DNA of 64,000 nucleotides from Campylobacter pinnipediorum subsp. pinnipediorum (GTDB lineage Bacteria > Campylobacterota > Campylobacteria > Campylobacterales > Campylobacteraceae), in the NCBI RefSeq assembly GCF_002021925.1, contig NZ_CP012546.1, positions 310,001 through 374,000 on the forward strand, written 5' to 3'. The notes beneath the pieces are model-generated. The model was not told the origin of the DNA, made no database searches, and was given only the letters and a program-made list of their open reading frames with translations. Shown here piece after piece: positions 54,400 to 62,628 of this stretch. Position 1 is the first letter of the stretch, and the number at the start of each line of letters is the position of its first letter. The position numbers were made by a program, and so were the translations under genes.

Positions 54400-56685
54400 C
54401 TAAGCTTTTACTATATCAACACCGACATTTGTAACCATAGTTCCTGCAACCAAACCCTCGGCCGGATTAAGCAACTTGCTATCATTTGTTCCAATACCGT
54501 TAGTTCTAGTCATCCCTGGAGTAATATGCCCAAATCCGTGATATACAAACAAAGTATCTTCTCTAATACCCTCTGTTATAAATACTTTTCCTTTTTCTTT
54601 GCCGTGTTTGTTTTGTAAAAATACATCATCACCATCTTTTAGACCTTTTTTTGCGGCTGTTCTTGGGTTTATCCAGATAGGTGCGCTTTTCATCATATCA
54701 TTTAAAAATGGAATATTTTGAGTATGACCGTTTGTATGAATAGGAGTTTTACCATTTGTTAGACAAAGTTCATGTCCTTCGAATACATCTATATCATTTG
54801 TATTTAAGCAACCATAACCAGGAAATTGTTTTTCTACATCTTCGCTAAATAGCTCTATCTTTCCACTTTTTGTTTTTAATTTTGCCATTGTATCCATAAG
54901 CCCATTTTCGCCTACAAATTTACTAGCATACGGAAATGTTTTTACAAACTTATCAACCGAATCTTTTTCTCTATATAAGATACCAGGCACTTTCCAAGTG
55001 ATATATCCATCTTTTTCAAGAGTTGCGAGAAGATCTACATTTCCTTTAACTTGTTGCATACGCCAATCTCTTATAGTATCCCAAGTATAGTTTTGGTCTA
55101 TTTTCATTTTTCTAGCTAACTCTCTAAATATACTAGCCCCATCTTTTGTGTCTCCGATAGGCTCTACTATCTTATTTCTTATCATATAAGCTGGTTTTTG
55201 ACTTGACTTGTCTTGTATGCCCTCATCTCTTTCAAGATATGTGCTTTCAGGCAAGATAACATCAGCAAAAGTAGCCATATCGTTTAGGTAAATATCACTA
55301 ACTACTATAAAATCTAATTTTTTAAGTGCCTCTATGCTCTTATCCGTGCCAGCGACATTTATAAGGTGGTTAAATCTTATATTAAACCAGCCTTTTACTG
55401 GATATGGTTTTTCACTTAAAATACTATCTGCTATATCCATCAAAACACCGTGATTTTTACCTACAAATTTATGCTTTCCATCCTCTCCTGCAAAGTCTAT
55501 ACGCTTGATCTTTGGTGCTTTGAAATTTTTATCAGGGTTTGTTATCTCTGGAAAATCGCTTGTTCCGGTAAGCTTGTTAAATGTTTTTGCTTTTTTGCCA
55601 CCAAAAAGACCACCTTTAACCTCCCAGTTACCCATCATAGCATTTGCAACCATAATAGCTCTAGTTCTCATATACTCAGCTCTAGTTGTGGTAGTTTTGT
55701 GACCAAAATCTATAATAACTCTAGGTGCGGCTTTGTAAATTTCAGTAGCTATACGTTCAACAGTTTCAGCTGGTATGCCTGTGATTTTTTCTTGCCACTG
55801 CGGAGTTGTGTCTTTTGTAGCTTCAATAACCTTATCAAAACCTATCGTAAAATCTTGTATGAATTTTTTATCATAAGTATCTCTTTTGATCCAAGTATGT
55901 ATCAAAGCCATAACAAAGGCTATATCTGTTCCTGGTTTTACAGGTAGCCACTCATCAGCCTTAGATGCGATTACACTAAATCTAGGCTCTAAAACTAAAA
56001 GTTTTGTATCTTTTTTATCAGCAAATTTTGCAAGTTTTTTTGCATCAGATATAACGATACCCTCAAATAAATTATGTCCGAAATTTACTATATATTTTGC
56101 ATTGCCATAGTCTCTTTTTAGTTTTGCTTCTCCATACATATGAGAGCATACCATTTGATATGTGATAGGACAGCAAGAAAGGTGAGAAAATACATTTGGC
56201 GAACCATAAGAGTGTGCGAAATTTGTCATAAGTTTATGTGTGTCTGAACTTTTGCAGGTAAAAACAAAACTTTCTGGGCCATATTTTTGTTTTATCTCAT
56301 TCATTTTTGTAGCGACCAAATCAAGAGCCTCTTCCCAGCTAGCCTCTCTCCATTTACCCTCTCCACGCTCTCCAGCACGAATAAGAGGCTTTACTATACG
56401 TTCTGGATCATAAAGCTGATTATGTCCTGAGCCTCCCCTTGCACAAATAGAAGTTTTTGTTCCGCTTGCTTTGCTGTTTCCTTGTATAAAAACATTTTTA
56501 CCGTCAATAACACGACCCTCTATAGGACAACGAGTAGAACACATCTCGCAAAAGCTTCTGGTAAAATTCTCGCTACCTTTTAAAGCACCAGCCCCTACAC
56601 TAGCCAATGAGCCAGGTGTAATACAGGCTGCAGCAGCACCAGCTGTTGCGGTGGATTTTAAAAAATTTCTTCTTGAAAAATCCAT
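54400..56685 (-). CDS. psrA: Molybdopterin oxidoreductase catalytic subunit, polysulfide/thiosulfate reductase type
   Basis: Bis-MGD molybdoenzyme of 761 residues, the size of W. succinogenes PsrA (763). Twin-arginine signal FSRRNFLKSTATAG, [4Fe-4S] motif CEMCSTRCPIEG with the last cysteine in SICARGG, and the molybdenum-ligand cysteine region HLSCCPITYQ. It heads an operon psrA-psrB-psrC-regulator-kinase. The family includes polysulfide, thiosulfate, tetrathionate and arsenate reductases; PsrA/PhsA is favoured by length and operon order, but the substrate is not proven. AAAGGAGA precedes the ATG. Confidence 0.93.
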   Translation of the reverse strand: MDFSRRNFLKSTATAGAAAACITPGSLASVGAGALKGSENFTRSFCEMCSTRCPIEGRVIDGKNVFIQGNSKASGTKTSICARGGSGHNQLYDPERIVKPLIRAGERGEGKWREASWEEALDLVATKMNEIKQKYGPESFVFTCKSSDTHKLMTNFAHSYGSPNVFSHLSCCPITYQMVCSHMYGEAKLKRDYGNAKYIVNFGHNLFEGIVISDAKKLAKFADKKDTKLLVLEPRFSVIASKADEWLPVKPGTDIAFVMALIHTWIKRDTYDKKFIQDFTIGFDKVIEATKDTTPQWQEKITGIPAETVERIATEIYKAAPRVIIDFGHKTTTTRAEYMRTRAIMVANAMMGNWEVKGGLFGGKKAKTFNKLTGTSDFPEITNPDKNFKAPKIKRIDFAGEDGKHKFVGKNHGVLMDIADSILSEKPYPVKGWFNIRFNHLINVAGTDKSIEALKKLDFIVVSDIYLNDMATFADVILPESTYLERDEGIQDKSSQKPAYMIRNKIVEPIGDTKDGASIFRELARKMKIDQNYTWDTIRDWRMQQVKGNVDLLATLEKDGYITWKVPGILYREKDSVDKFVKTFPYASKFVGENGLMDTMAKLKTKSGKIELFSEDVEKQFPGYGCLNTNDIDVFEGHELCLTNGKTPIHTNGHTQNIPFLNDMMKSAPIWINPRTAAKKGLKDGDDVFLQNKHGKEKGKVFITEGIREDTLFVYHGFGHITPGMTRTNGIGTNDSKLLNPAEGLVAGTMVTNVGVDIVKA

Positions 56686-56879
56686 ATCTTCTCCTTTAAA
56701 AAATATTTTATTTTTGTTGATTTTATAACTTTTACGTAAATTTATAGTAAAATTAAACTTAAATCTAAAATATAATTTTTAATTTTTATTATTTATGCAA
56801 AACATTATCAAAAAACTTAATTTTCATCAATGATTTTTCTAATTTTTTATAATAATATAATAAAAAAAAGGAGAAAAAA

Positions 56880-57212
56880 ATGGAAAAATTAATCTGGAAT
56901 GTTGAAAATTTCAACAACATAGAAGTAACAAAAATGCTTGAAACAAAAGATACAAAAGAGATAAGAATTTGTATGCAAAATGGAGCTATAATGAAAGAAC
57001 ATCAAGCACCAGCCCCTATAAGCATACAAGTTTTAAAAGGCAAAATAACATTAGGTGTAGAGAGTGAAAAATTTGAACTATCAGAGCTTGAAATGATAGC
57101 TTTAAATGCAAATATAAAACACTCACTAATAGCTTTACAAGATAGTATAATAAGACTAAGTTTGAGTAAAAATGATGATGTTAGTAGAGTTTTTAAGGTT
57201 TTAAATAAGTAA
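56880..57212 (+). CDS. Small cupin-domain protein
   Basis: A 110-residue cupin with a single domain: the first half contains MKEHQAPAPISIQVLKGKI (one histidine only of the usual HXH metal motif), and the second half FELSELEMIALNANIKHSLI, a degenerate second cupin motif. It may bind a small ligand rather than catalyse. AAAGGAG precedes the ATG, and a doubled TATAAT lies at 56848-56861, near the start. It is divergent from psrA and is followed by a decayed duplicate. Confidence 0.85.
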   Translation: MEKLIWNVENFNNIEVTKMLETKDTKEIRICMQNGAIMKEHQAPAPISIQVLKGKITLGVESEKFELSELEMIALNANIKHSLIALQDSIIRLSLSKNDDVSRVFKVLNK

Positions 57213-57271
57213 ATTTGCTTTAGTCTAAAAAGTAATTTTTAAAGTAAAGTTTGTTTAGTGTTTTTATCTAA

Positions 57272-57490
57272 TATAAGAACTTGTATGCAAAATGGCTTAC
57301 GATACAAGAAAATCAAGCCCCTATAAGCATACAAGTTTCAAAGTGCAAAAGAGGGAGTGACAAATTTGAGCTAAATAAACTGAAATGATAGCTTTAAATG
57401 CAAATACAAAACACTCACTAACAGCTTTACAAGATAGCATAATAAGGCTAGGTTTGAGTAAAAATGACGATGTTGGCTGAGTTTTTGATG
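57272..57490 (+). pseudogene. Decayed tandem duplicate of the cupin gene
   Basis: Matches the cupin gene closely base for base over most of its length: GCCCCTATAAGCATACAAGT, GATAGCTTTAAATGCAAATA and AGGTTTGAGTAAAAATGA-like blocks recur in the same order. It has internal deletions (for example after 57345 and 57375), frameshifts and in-frame stops (CTGA at 57384, GGCTGA at 57475). It is therefore a recent, inactivated tandem copy, not a gene. Confidence 0.9.
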
Positions 57491-57525
57491 TAAATTTAAA
57501 TCAAATATCAAAATTTACATCAAAA
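57483..57525 (-). terminator. Terminator for dapF
   Basis: A 15-bp perfect inverted repeat (TTTTGATGTAAATTT / AAATTTACATCAAAA) spans the dapF stop codon. On the minus strand the stem itself ends in a T run. Confidence 0.75.
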
Positions 57526-58247
57526 CAGTGCTTTACAAAGCCCTTAAAAAATATCTTGTTATTTTTAAACTCAAGGCCTAACTTTTCGCCACTTTTTGGA
57601 TACACATTTATCTTTTTAGAAAGGTTGAAATTTAAAATCCCTCCATAAAAACAAGCAGCCATTCCAGTTCCACAAGCAAGTGTTTCACCCTCAACACCAC
57701 GCTCGTAAGTTCTTACAAAAAGCTCATCATTAAAAATCTTTGCATAGTTTACATTTGCATTATATTTGTGTCTTAGTTGTTTGCAAATTTCAATATCAAA
57801 CTTATCCAAATCATCCACATAACAAACCAAATGTGGCACACCAGTATCATAAAAATACCATTTAAATCCAAACTCATCTATAACATCATCACTAAGTATC
57901 TTAGGGCTTGTAAGCTCGACCTCGACATCAAAAGATACATTTGCACCAACATCTCCGCTACCTGTTTTTATAAAAAAACTCCGATACGCCAAACCATTAT
58001 CAAAGGCATATCTTGCAGCAGCTCTTGAGCCGTTGCCACACATATTTGCGATACTTCCATCGCTATTGTAAAACTCCCATTCAATATGATCTTTATCAAT
58101 CCCAGGTTTTAATACAATAAGCCCATCAGCACCAACTCCGTTTTGTCTATCGCAAATTTTTTTAGCTAGTTCGCTTCTATCTTTGGTTAAAAATGTATGA
58201 AATATAACAAAATCATTTCCACTTGCATTGTATTTTGATACTATCAC
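57501..58247 (-). CDS. dapF: Diaminopimelate epimerase
   Basis: Interconverts LL- and meso-diaminopimelate for lysine and peptidoglycan. The 248-residue protein has both catalytic cysteine motifs, MCGNGSRAAARYA and LACGTGMAAC, and begins MIVSKYNASGNDFVIF. It overlaps coaE by four bases, and this purM/coaE-dapF arrangement matches C. jejuni. Confidence 0.97.
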   Translation of the reverse strand: MIVSKYNASGNDFVIFHTFLTKDRSELAKKICDRQNGVGADGLIVLKPGIDKDHIEWEFYNSDGSIANMCGNGSRAAARYAFDNGLAYRSFFIKTGSGDVGANVSFDVEVELTSPKILSDDVIDEFGFKWYFYDTGVPHLVCYVDDLDKFDIEICKQLRHKYNANVNYAKIFNDELFVRTYERGVEGETLACGTGMAACFYGGILNFNLSKKINVYPKSGEKLGLEFKNNKIFFKGFVKHCFDVNFDI

Positions 58248-58843
58248 TGCATATCCTTGTTTATCTGATTTAAAAATATCTTGGCTTGTTCTTTTAGGCT
58301 ATCAAAATCCTTGCTATTATCTATCACATAATCAGCCATTTTTCTTTTGGTTTGCATATCAATTTGTTTATCAAGTCTAGCTTGTATCTGCTCTTTTGTA
58401 AGGTTGTTTCTTTTTGATATACGATCAAGTAAAATCTCATCAGGTGCATAAACCACAACTACATTTTTAAATCTCTTATCGCCACATTTTTCAAAAAATA
58501 CAGAAATTTCAACAAAATATGGCTTATTTTTTAACTCATTTTTTTCACATTCAAGATAAACTCTGCCCATTATCTTTGGATGTATGAAATTTTCTAATTT
58601 TTCAATCTCATTTTTGTTATTAAAAACAAGTTCGCCAAGCTTTGCTCTATCAACCTTGTCATCTTTGATAAACTCTTTTCCAAATATCTGTGATATATCT
58701 TTTGTGCTTTCATCTAAGATCAAATGTCCTATCTTATCAGCATCAATAACATCATATCCAAGTTCTTTTACTATCTTGCAAAAGCTTGACTTTCCACTAC
58801 CGATAGTTCCTGTTACCACGTATGCTTTGTTAAATTTATTCAC
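58244..58843 (-). CDS. coaE: Dephospho-CoA kinase
   Basis: Last step of coenzyme A synthesis, phosphorylating the ribose 3'-hydroxyl of dephospho-CoA. The 199-residue protein has the P-loop GTIGSGKSSF and the DADKIGHLIL motif. It is divergent from purM across a 72-base gap that must hold both promoters. Confidence 0.95.
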   Translation of the reverse strand: MNKFNKAYVVTGTIGSGKSSFCKIVKELGYDVIDADKIGHLILDESTKDISQIFGKEFIKDDKVDRAKLGELVFNNKNEIEKLENFIHPKIMGRVYLECEKNELKNKPYFVEISVFFEKCGDKRFKNVVVVYAPDEILLDRISKRNNLTKEQIQARLDKQIDMQTKRKMADYVIDNSKDFDSLKEQAKIFLNQINKDMQ

Positions 58844-58915
58844 AACTATGCCTTGAGTTTTAATCCGATTTTAGCAAATTTTAGATAAAATCAAGCAAAT
58901 TTATAAGGAGTTTTG

Positions 58916-59899
58916 ATGATAACATATAAAGATGCTGGGGTTGATATAGATGCTGGAAATGATTTTGTAAATGCGATAAAACCACATGTAAAATCAACTT
59001 TTACGCCACTTGTTCTTGGGGGGATTGGTTCATTTTCTGGAGCTATTAAGCTTCCTACTGGATACAAAAATCCAGCTATTTTAGGTGCTACTGATGGAGT
59101 TGGAACAAAATTAAGACTTGCTATTGATACAAATCGCCTTGAAAATGTTGGACAAGACTTGGTTGCTATGTGTGTTAATGACTTAATTTGCAATTTTGCA
59201 ACACCTTTGTTCTTTTTGGATTATTATGCTACTTCAAAACTTGATATAAAAAGCGCACAAATAGTAGTTGAGGGTATAGCAAAAGGATGTAGACTCGCAC
59301 AATGTGCATTAATAGGCGGAGAAACTGCTGAAATGCCATCCATGTATAAAAAAGATGATTTTGATCTAGCTGGTTTTGCTGTTGGAATGGCTGAAATAGA
59401 TGAGATAGACAGAAGTAAATTTGTAAAAGAGGGTGATGTATTGATAGCATTGCCATCTAGTGGACTTCATTCAAATGGTTACTCTTTGGCTAGAAAAGTG
59501 CTAGATGTAGCAAAGCTTAATTTAGATGACAAGATAGATGGAAAAAGTATAGCCGATATGCTTTTAGAACCTACTAGAATTTATGTAAAAGAATTTTTAG
59601 AATCAAAAGACAAAATAAATGCACTAGCACATATAACAGGCGGTGGATTGGTAGAAAACTTACCAAGAGTATTTCCTTATGGTATAGGCGCTAAGATAGA
59701 TAAAAGCCTTATTAAAACACCTAAAGTATATGATATATTTAAAGGTCATGTTGATGATAGCGAACTATTTAGAACATTTAATATGGGTGTTGGTATGGTT
59801 ATAGTTGCATCAAAACAAAATGCAGATGAAATTTTACAAAAAACAGATGGCTACTTCATAGGAGAAATTATAAAAGGAAGCGGAGTTAGCTTTAGCTAA
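58916..59899 (+). CDS. purM: Phosphoribosylformylglycinamidine cyclo-ligase
   Basis: Closes the imidazole ring to give aminoimidazole ribotide in purine synthesis. The 327-residue protein begins ITYKDAGVDIDAGNDFV and has LGATDGVGTKLRLA and the ALIGGETAEMP block. ATG 58916 is chosen over an overlapping TTG because TAAGGAG lies eight bases upstream and it fits the family start. Confidence 0.97.
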   Translation: MITYKDAGVDIDAGNDFVNAIKPHVKSTFTPLVLGGIGSFSGAIKLPTGYKNPAILGATDGVGTKLRLAIDTNRLENVGQDLVAMCVNDLICNFATPLFFLDYYATSKLDIKSAQIVVEGIAKGCRLAQCALIGGETAEMPSMYKKDDFDLAGFAVGMAEIDEIDRSKFVKEGDVLIALPSSGLHSNGYSLARKVLDVAKLNLDDKIDGKSIADMLLEPTRIYVKEFLESKDKINALAHITGGGLVENLPRVFPYGIGAKIDKSLIKTPKVYDIFKGHVDDSELFRTFNMGVGMVIVASKQNADEILQKTDGYFIGEIIKGSGVSFS

Positions 59900-59916
59900 T
59901 TTATAGCTTTTACAAT

Positions 59917-59941
59917 GTAAGGCATTGTTAATATGTCTTAC
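59917..59941 (+). terminator. Probable terminator after purM
   Basis: An 8-bp stem with one G-T pair (GTAAGGCA / TGTCTTAC) and a 9-base loop is followed by CACTTTTTCTTT. It lies between the convergent purM and acpS genes. Confidence 0.6.
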
Positions 59942-60034
59942 CACTTTTTCTTTAGAACAATATATTATTGTTGATTTTTAAAATTTTATTTACTAGCGAG
60001 TAAAATATATGATGATATATTTTATAAGCAACTT

Positions 60035-60394
60035 TTATGGTTTGTCTAATGTTTGCACTACAACAACCGCTATAGCAAAACCACCATCGTGGCTTATACT
60101 AAGGGCTGAGTTTTTTATGCCAAAGCTTTTTTTGACTTTATCGCTAAAGTCTATAATGGGTGCGTTTTTTTTATCTTTTGTGATGATGATATCAAAAAAG
60201 CTACACTCAGTACCTATGCCTACACCCAAGGCTTTACTTGCTGCTTCTTTTGCTGCCCAAAGACCAGCTATACTTGCATCATTTTTTGCTATAGATATCT
60301 CGTGTTCGCTTAAAAAGCGTCTTAGAAAATTATCTTTAAAACGCTCGTTAAGCTTTGAAATTCTATCTATAGATATGATATCTACACCTATCAT
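60035..60394 (-). CDS. acpS: Holo-ACP synthase
   Basis: Transfers 4'-phosphopantetheine from CoA to acyl carrier protein. The 119-residue protein has the family motifs [12 protein letters not shown] and [13 protein letters not shown], holding the metal-binding acidic residues. It overlaps fliL by four bases (ATGA), so the pair is translated together, as in C. jejuni. Confidence 0.95.
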   Translation of the reverse strand: MIGVDIISIDRISKLNERFKDNFLRRFLSEHEISIAKNDASIAGLWAAKEAASKALGVGIGTECSFFDIIITKDKKNAPIIDFSDKVKKSFGIKNSALSISHDGGFAIAVVVVQTLDKP

Positions 60395-60915
60395 TGCACC
60401 ACAAAATCAGTAAAATATATGTTTTTGATATAGCCATCACTTAAAACTTCATTTATCTTACCTACTATCTCATCTTTTAGTTTGTCTTTGCCTTTTGCTG
60501 TGCTTACTTCTTCAAATGTCTTTGATGATAGAGTTCGTATGATGATATCTCTTAAAAGTGCTTTTTTCTTGTCTAATTCTGCCATAAGTGATTCATTGCT
60601 TTGCTCTAAGTCTATTTTTGTTTTTAAAAATCTTGAGCCGTTCTCACTTAGTAAATTCACTATGAATTGATCAAGTGGATAAATAGGTCCCATATTCATA
60701 TAGTCGCTACTTCTTTTGCCTGGCATTCTTGATTTTGGTGCTGTTTGAGAGACTTGTTGCTGCATTTGTGTGTTTTCATCATCTCCTGATAATAAAAATA
60801 TTATAACACCACCTATAGCTAGTAATAAAACAATAACTACACCTATAATTGCTATAATAAGCCCTTTACCACTTTTTTTGGTTTCTTCTTTTACTTCTTT
60901 TTCTTCATCTGCCAT
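60391..60915 (-). CDS. fliL: Flagellar basal body-associated protein FliL
   Basis: Single-pass inner-membrane protein that supports flagellar motor torque. The 174 residues comprise a charged cytoplasmic start ([17 protein letters not shown]), one membrane segment (about residues 18-44), a linker rich in Q and S, and a periplasmic stomatin-like domain starting [14 protein letters not shown]. Its partner here is acpS; no other flagellar gene is in the window. Confidence 0.93.
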   Translation of the reverse strand: MADEEKEVKEETKKSGKGLIIAIIGVVIVLLLAIGGVIIFLLSGDDENTQMQQQVSQTAPKSRMPGKRSSDYMNMGPIYPLDQFIVNLLSENGSRFLKTKIDLEQSNESLMAELDKKKALLRDIIIRTLSSKTFEEVSTAKGKDKLKDEIVGKINEVLSDGYIKNIYFTDFVVQ

Positions 60916-60949
60916 CTATACTCCTTAGCTTTTTTGAATTATATCTAAA

Positions 60950-61888
60950 TTAAATTTGATTGCCCATAATTTCAGCTTGTTTTAATATCTCTTTTGCACC
61001 TTTTTTTATAAATTCATTTGCCAGTATAGTGCCTATATCTTTATACTCGCTCTTGCTTACTTTTATACTGTCTTTTATGTATTTACTTGCATCAGGCATA
61101 CCAACTATAGCTCTTATATCTATCGTGTCATTTTGTAATAAGGCGTTTATGCCTATAGGGACTTGGCATCCACCTTGAAGTGTCGCTACAAAATCACGCT
61201 CTATTTTTGTTTCTATGATGGTTTTTTCATCATTTAAAAAATCAATCTTTTGTATTATCTCTTTTTTGTTTACAGCCTCTATGCCTAATGCGCCTTGTCC
61301 CATAGATGGTATCATCTCATCTAATTCAAAAGGCGTTATATATCTAACATCGTTTTGTAAGTTTAGTCTATTTGCCCCTGCTTTTGCTAAGATGATAGCG
61401 TCAAATTCACCATCTTTTAGCTTTTTAAGTCTTGTTTGGACATTTCCGCGAAGAGAAAATATCTTTAAATCAGGTCTTAGCAGTAAAAGTTGCATTCTTC
61501 TTCTTAGGCTTGTTGTGCCTATTTTTGCGCCTATTGGAAGTTCGCTTATATGTTTGTATTTTTCAGATATAAGAGCATCTCTTACATCTTCGCGGGAGCA
61601 AGTGGCTGCCAACACAAGTCCATCAGGAAACTCAACTGGAACATCTTTTAGACTATGAACTGCTATGTGTGTATCTCCGTTTAGCATACTAATCTCAAGC
61701 TCTTTTGTAAAAAGTCCTTTTCCTCCTATTTTTGCAAGAGGGGTATCTAAGATAACATCGCCTTTGGTTGTCATGCCTACAAGCTCAACATCTAAATCTT
61801 TATGCTGTGTTATAAGTTTTTGCTTGATGTGTTCGCTTTGCCACATCGCCAGTATGCTTTTTCTAGTAGCAATTTTGATCGTTTTCAT
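60950..61888 (-). CDS. hemC: Hydroxymethylbilane synthase (porphobilinogen deaminase)
   Basis: Polymerises four porphobilinogens into hydroxymethylbilane for haem. The 312-residue protein begins MKTIKIATRKSILAMWQ and has the dipyrromethane cofactor cysteine in LQGGCQVPIG. ATG 61888 is used; an upstream ATG at 61897 has no proper spacing to AAAGGGA. It overlaps the upstream hypothetical gene by 26 bases. Confidence 0.96.
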   Translation of the reverse strand: MKTIKIATRKSILAMWQSEHIKQKLITQHKDLDVELVGMTTKGDVILDTPLAKIGGKGLFTKELEISMLNGDTHIAVHSLKDVPVEFPDGLVLAATCSREDVRDALISEKYKHISELPIGAKIGTTSLRRRMQLLLLRPDLKIFSLRGNVQTRLKKLKDGEFDAIILAKAGANRLNLQNDVRYITPFELDEMIPSMGQGALGIEAVNKKEIIQKIDFLNDEKTIIETKIERDFVATLQGGCQVPIGINALLQNDTIDIRAIVGMPDASKYIKDSIKVSKSEYKDIGTILANEFIKKGAKEILKQAEIMGNQI

Positions 61889-62240
61889 GTATAGCATCCC
61901 TTTTGAAATTTCGTAAGTTTATACTCATCTTTTCGCCTAAAAGTTTGTTTCTTAGACTTATTTTTGTTTTTGTATCAAAAATTTCTGTCACGATTAGATC
62001 GTTGTTTACAAATATAATATCTTTTTTTGATATTTTTCTGTTTAATGGTTTGAAATTTATATCAAGTGTAACAAAATATGCGTCAAAGCCATTTTGTAGC
62101 TTTTGAATTTTGTTTGTTTTTATGTTTCCAACTTTTAGTTTCTCGTTTTTTTCATAATTTCTTTTTAAAAAATTATAAAAATTCACATCAGCAAGGCAAA
62201 TACTAGCGAATGTGATGAGTGTCATCAATAACTTCAACAT
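61863..62240 (-). CDS. Exported hypothetical protein between fxsA and hemC
   Basis: A 125-residue protein with a cleavable signal (about residues 1-17, MLKLLMTLITFASICLADV) and a mature part rich in lysine and asparagine with beta-strand character. I do not recognise the family. It overlaps fxsA by 38 bases and hemC by 26 bases, which is strong evidence of co-translation and of being a real gene. The mature sequence pattern (FDAYFVTLDINFKPLN, DIIFVNNDLIVTEI) resembles small flagellar-type FlgA-like domains only loosely. Confidence 0.75.
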   Translation of the reverse strand: MLKLLMTLITFASICLADVNFYNFLKRNYEKNEKLKVGNIKTNKIQKLQNGFDAYFVTLDINFKPLNRKISKKDIIFVNNDLIVTEIFDTKTKISLRNKLLGEKMSINLRNFKRDAIHENDQNCY

Positions 62241-62628
62241 CTATAATCTCTTCTTCGTTATCATATCTATCATATCTAAAATCACGTTCATTTTGTTTAT
62301 AGTCAGGTTTTTTTACTAGCTTGTAAATAAGACTTATTGTTATAACTATAATTCCAAAAGTATCGCTTATAAGCCCCGGTAAAAATAGCAAAAATCCACC
62401 TATGCCTATACCAATAGAGCTAAAAATATCGCTTGGTTTTATCATATTTATCTTAGATGTTAGGTTGAAAAAGCCTATGTTAAATATAAATAAAAAACCA
62501 ATTATAGCACTTAAAAATACTTCGCCAACTAATGATAAAAAACCATAATTGCTTATATAAATAACCGTAAATACTGTTTCTGCGATTATATATGGTATAA
62601 AAAGTGAGCTTTTAAGTCTAATTAGCAT
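62203..62628 (-). CDS. fxsA: FxsA-family membrane protein
   Basis: A 141-residue inner-membrane protein of the FxsA family with three or four hydrophobic segments (about residues 8-27, 31-50, 70-102) and the GIGIGGFLLFLPGLISDTFG block characteristic of the family. The C-terminal tail is charged (KKPDYKQNERDFRYDRYDNE). FxsA overexpression affects phage T7 exclusion in E. coli; its normal role is unknown. It overlaps proS by seven bases. Confidence 0.88.
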   Translation of the reverse strand: MLIRLKSSLFIPYIIAETVFTVIYISNYGFLSLVGEVFLSAIIGFLFIFNIGFFNLTSKINMIKPSDIFSSIGIGIGGFLLFLPGLISDTFGIIVITISLIYKLVKKPDYKQNERDFRYDRYDNEEEIIDVEVIDDTHHIR

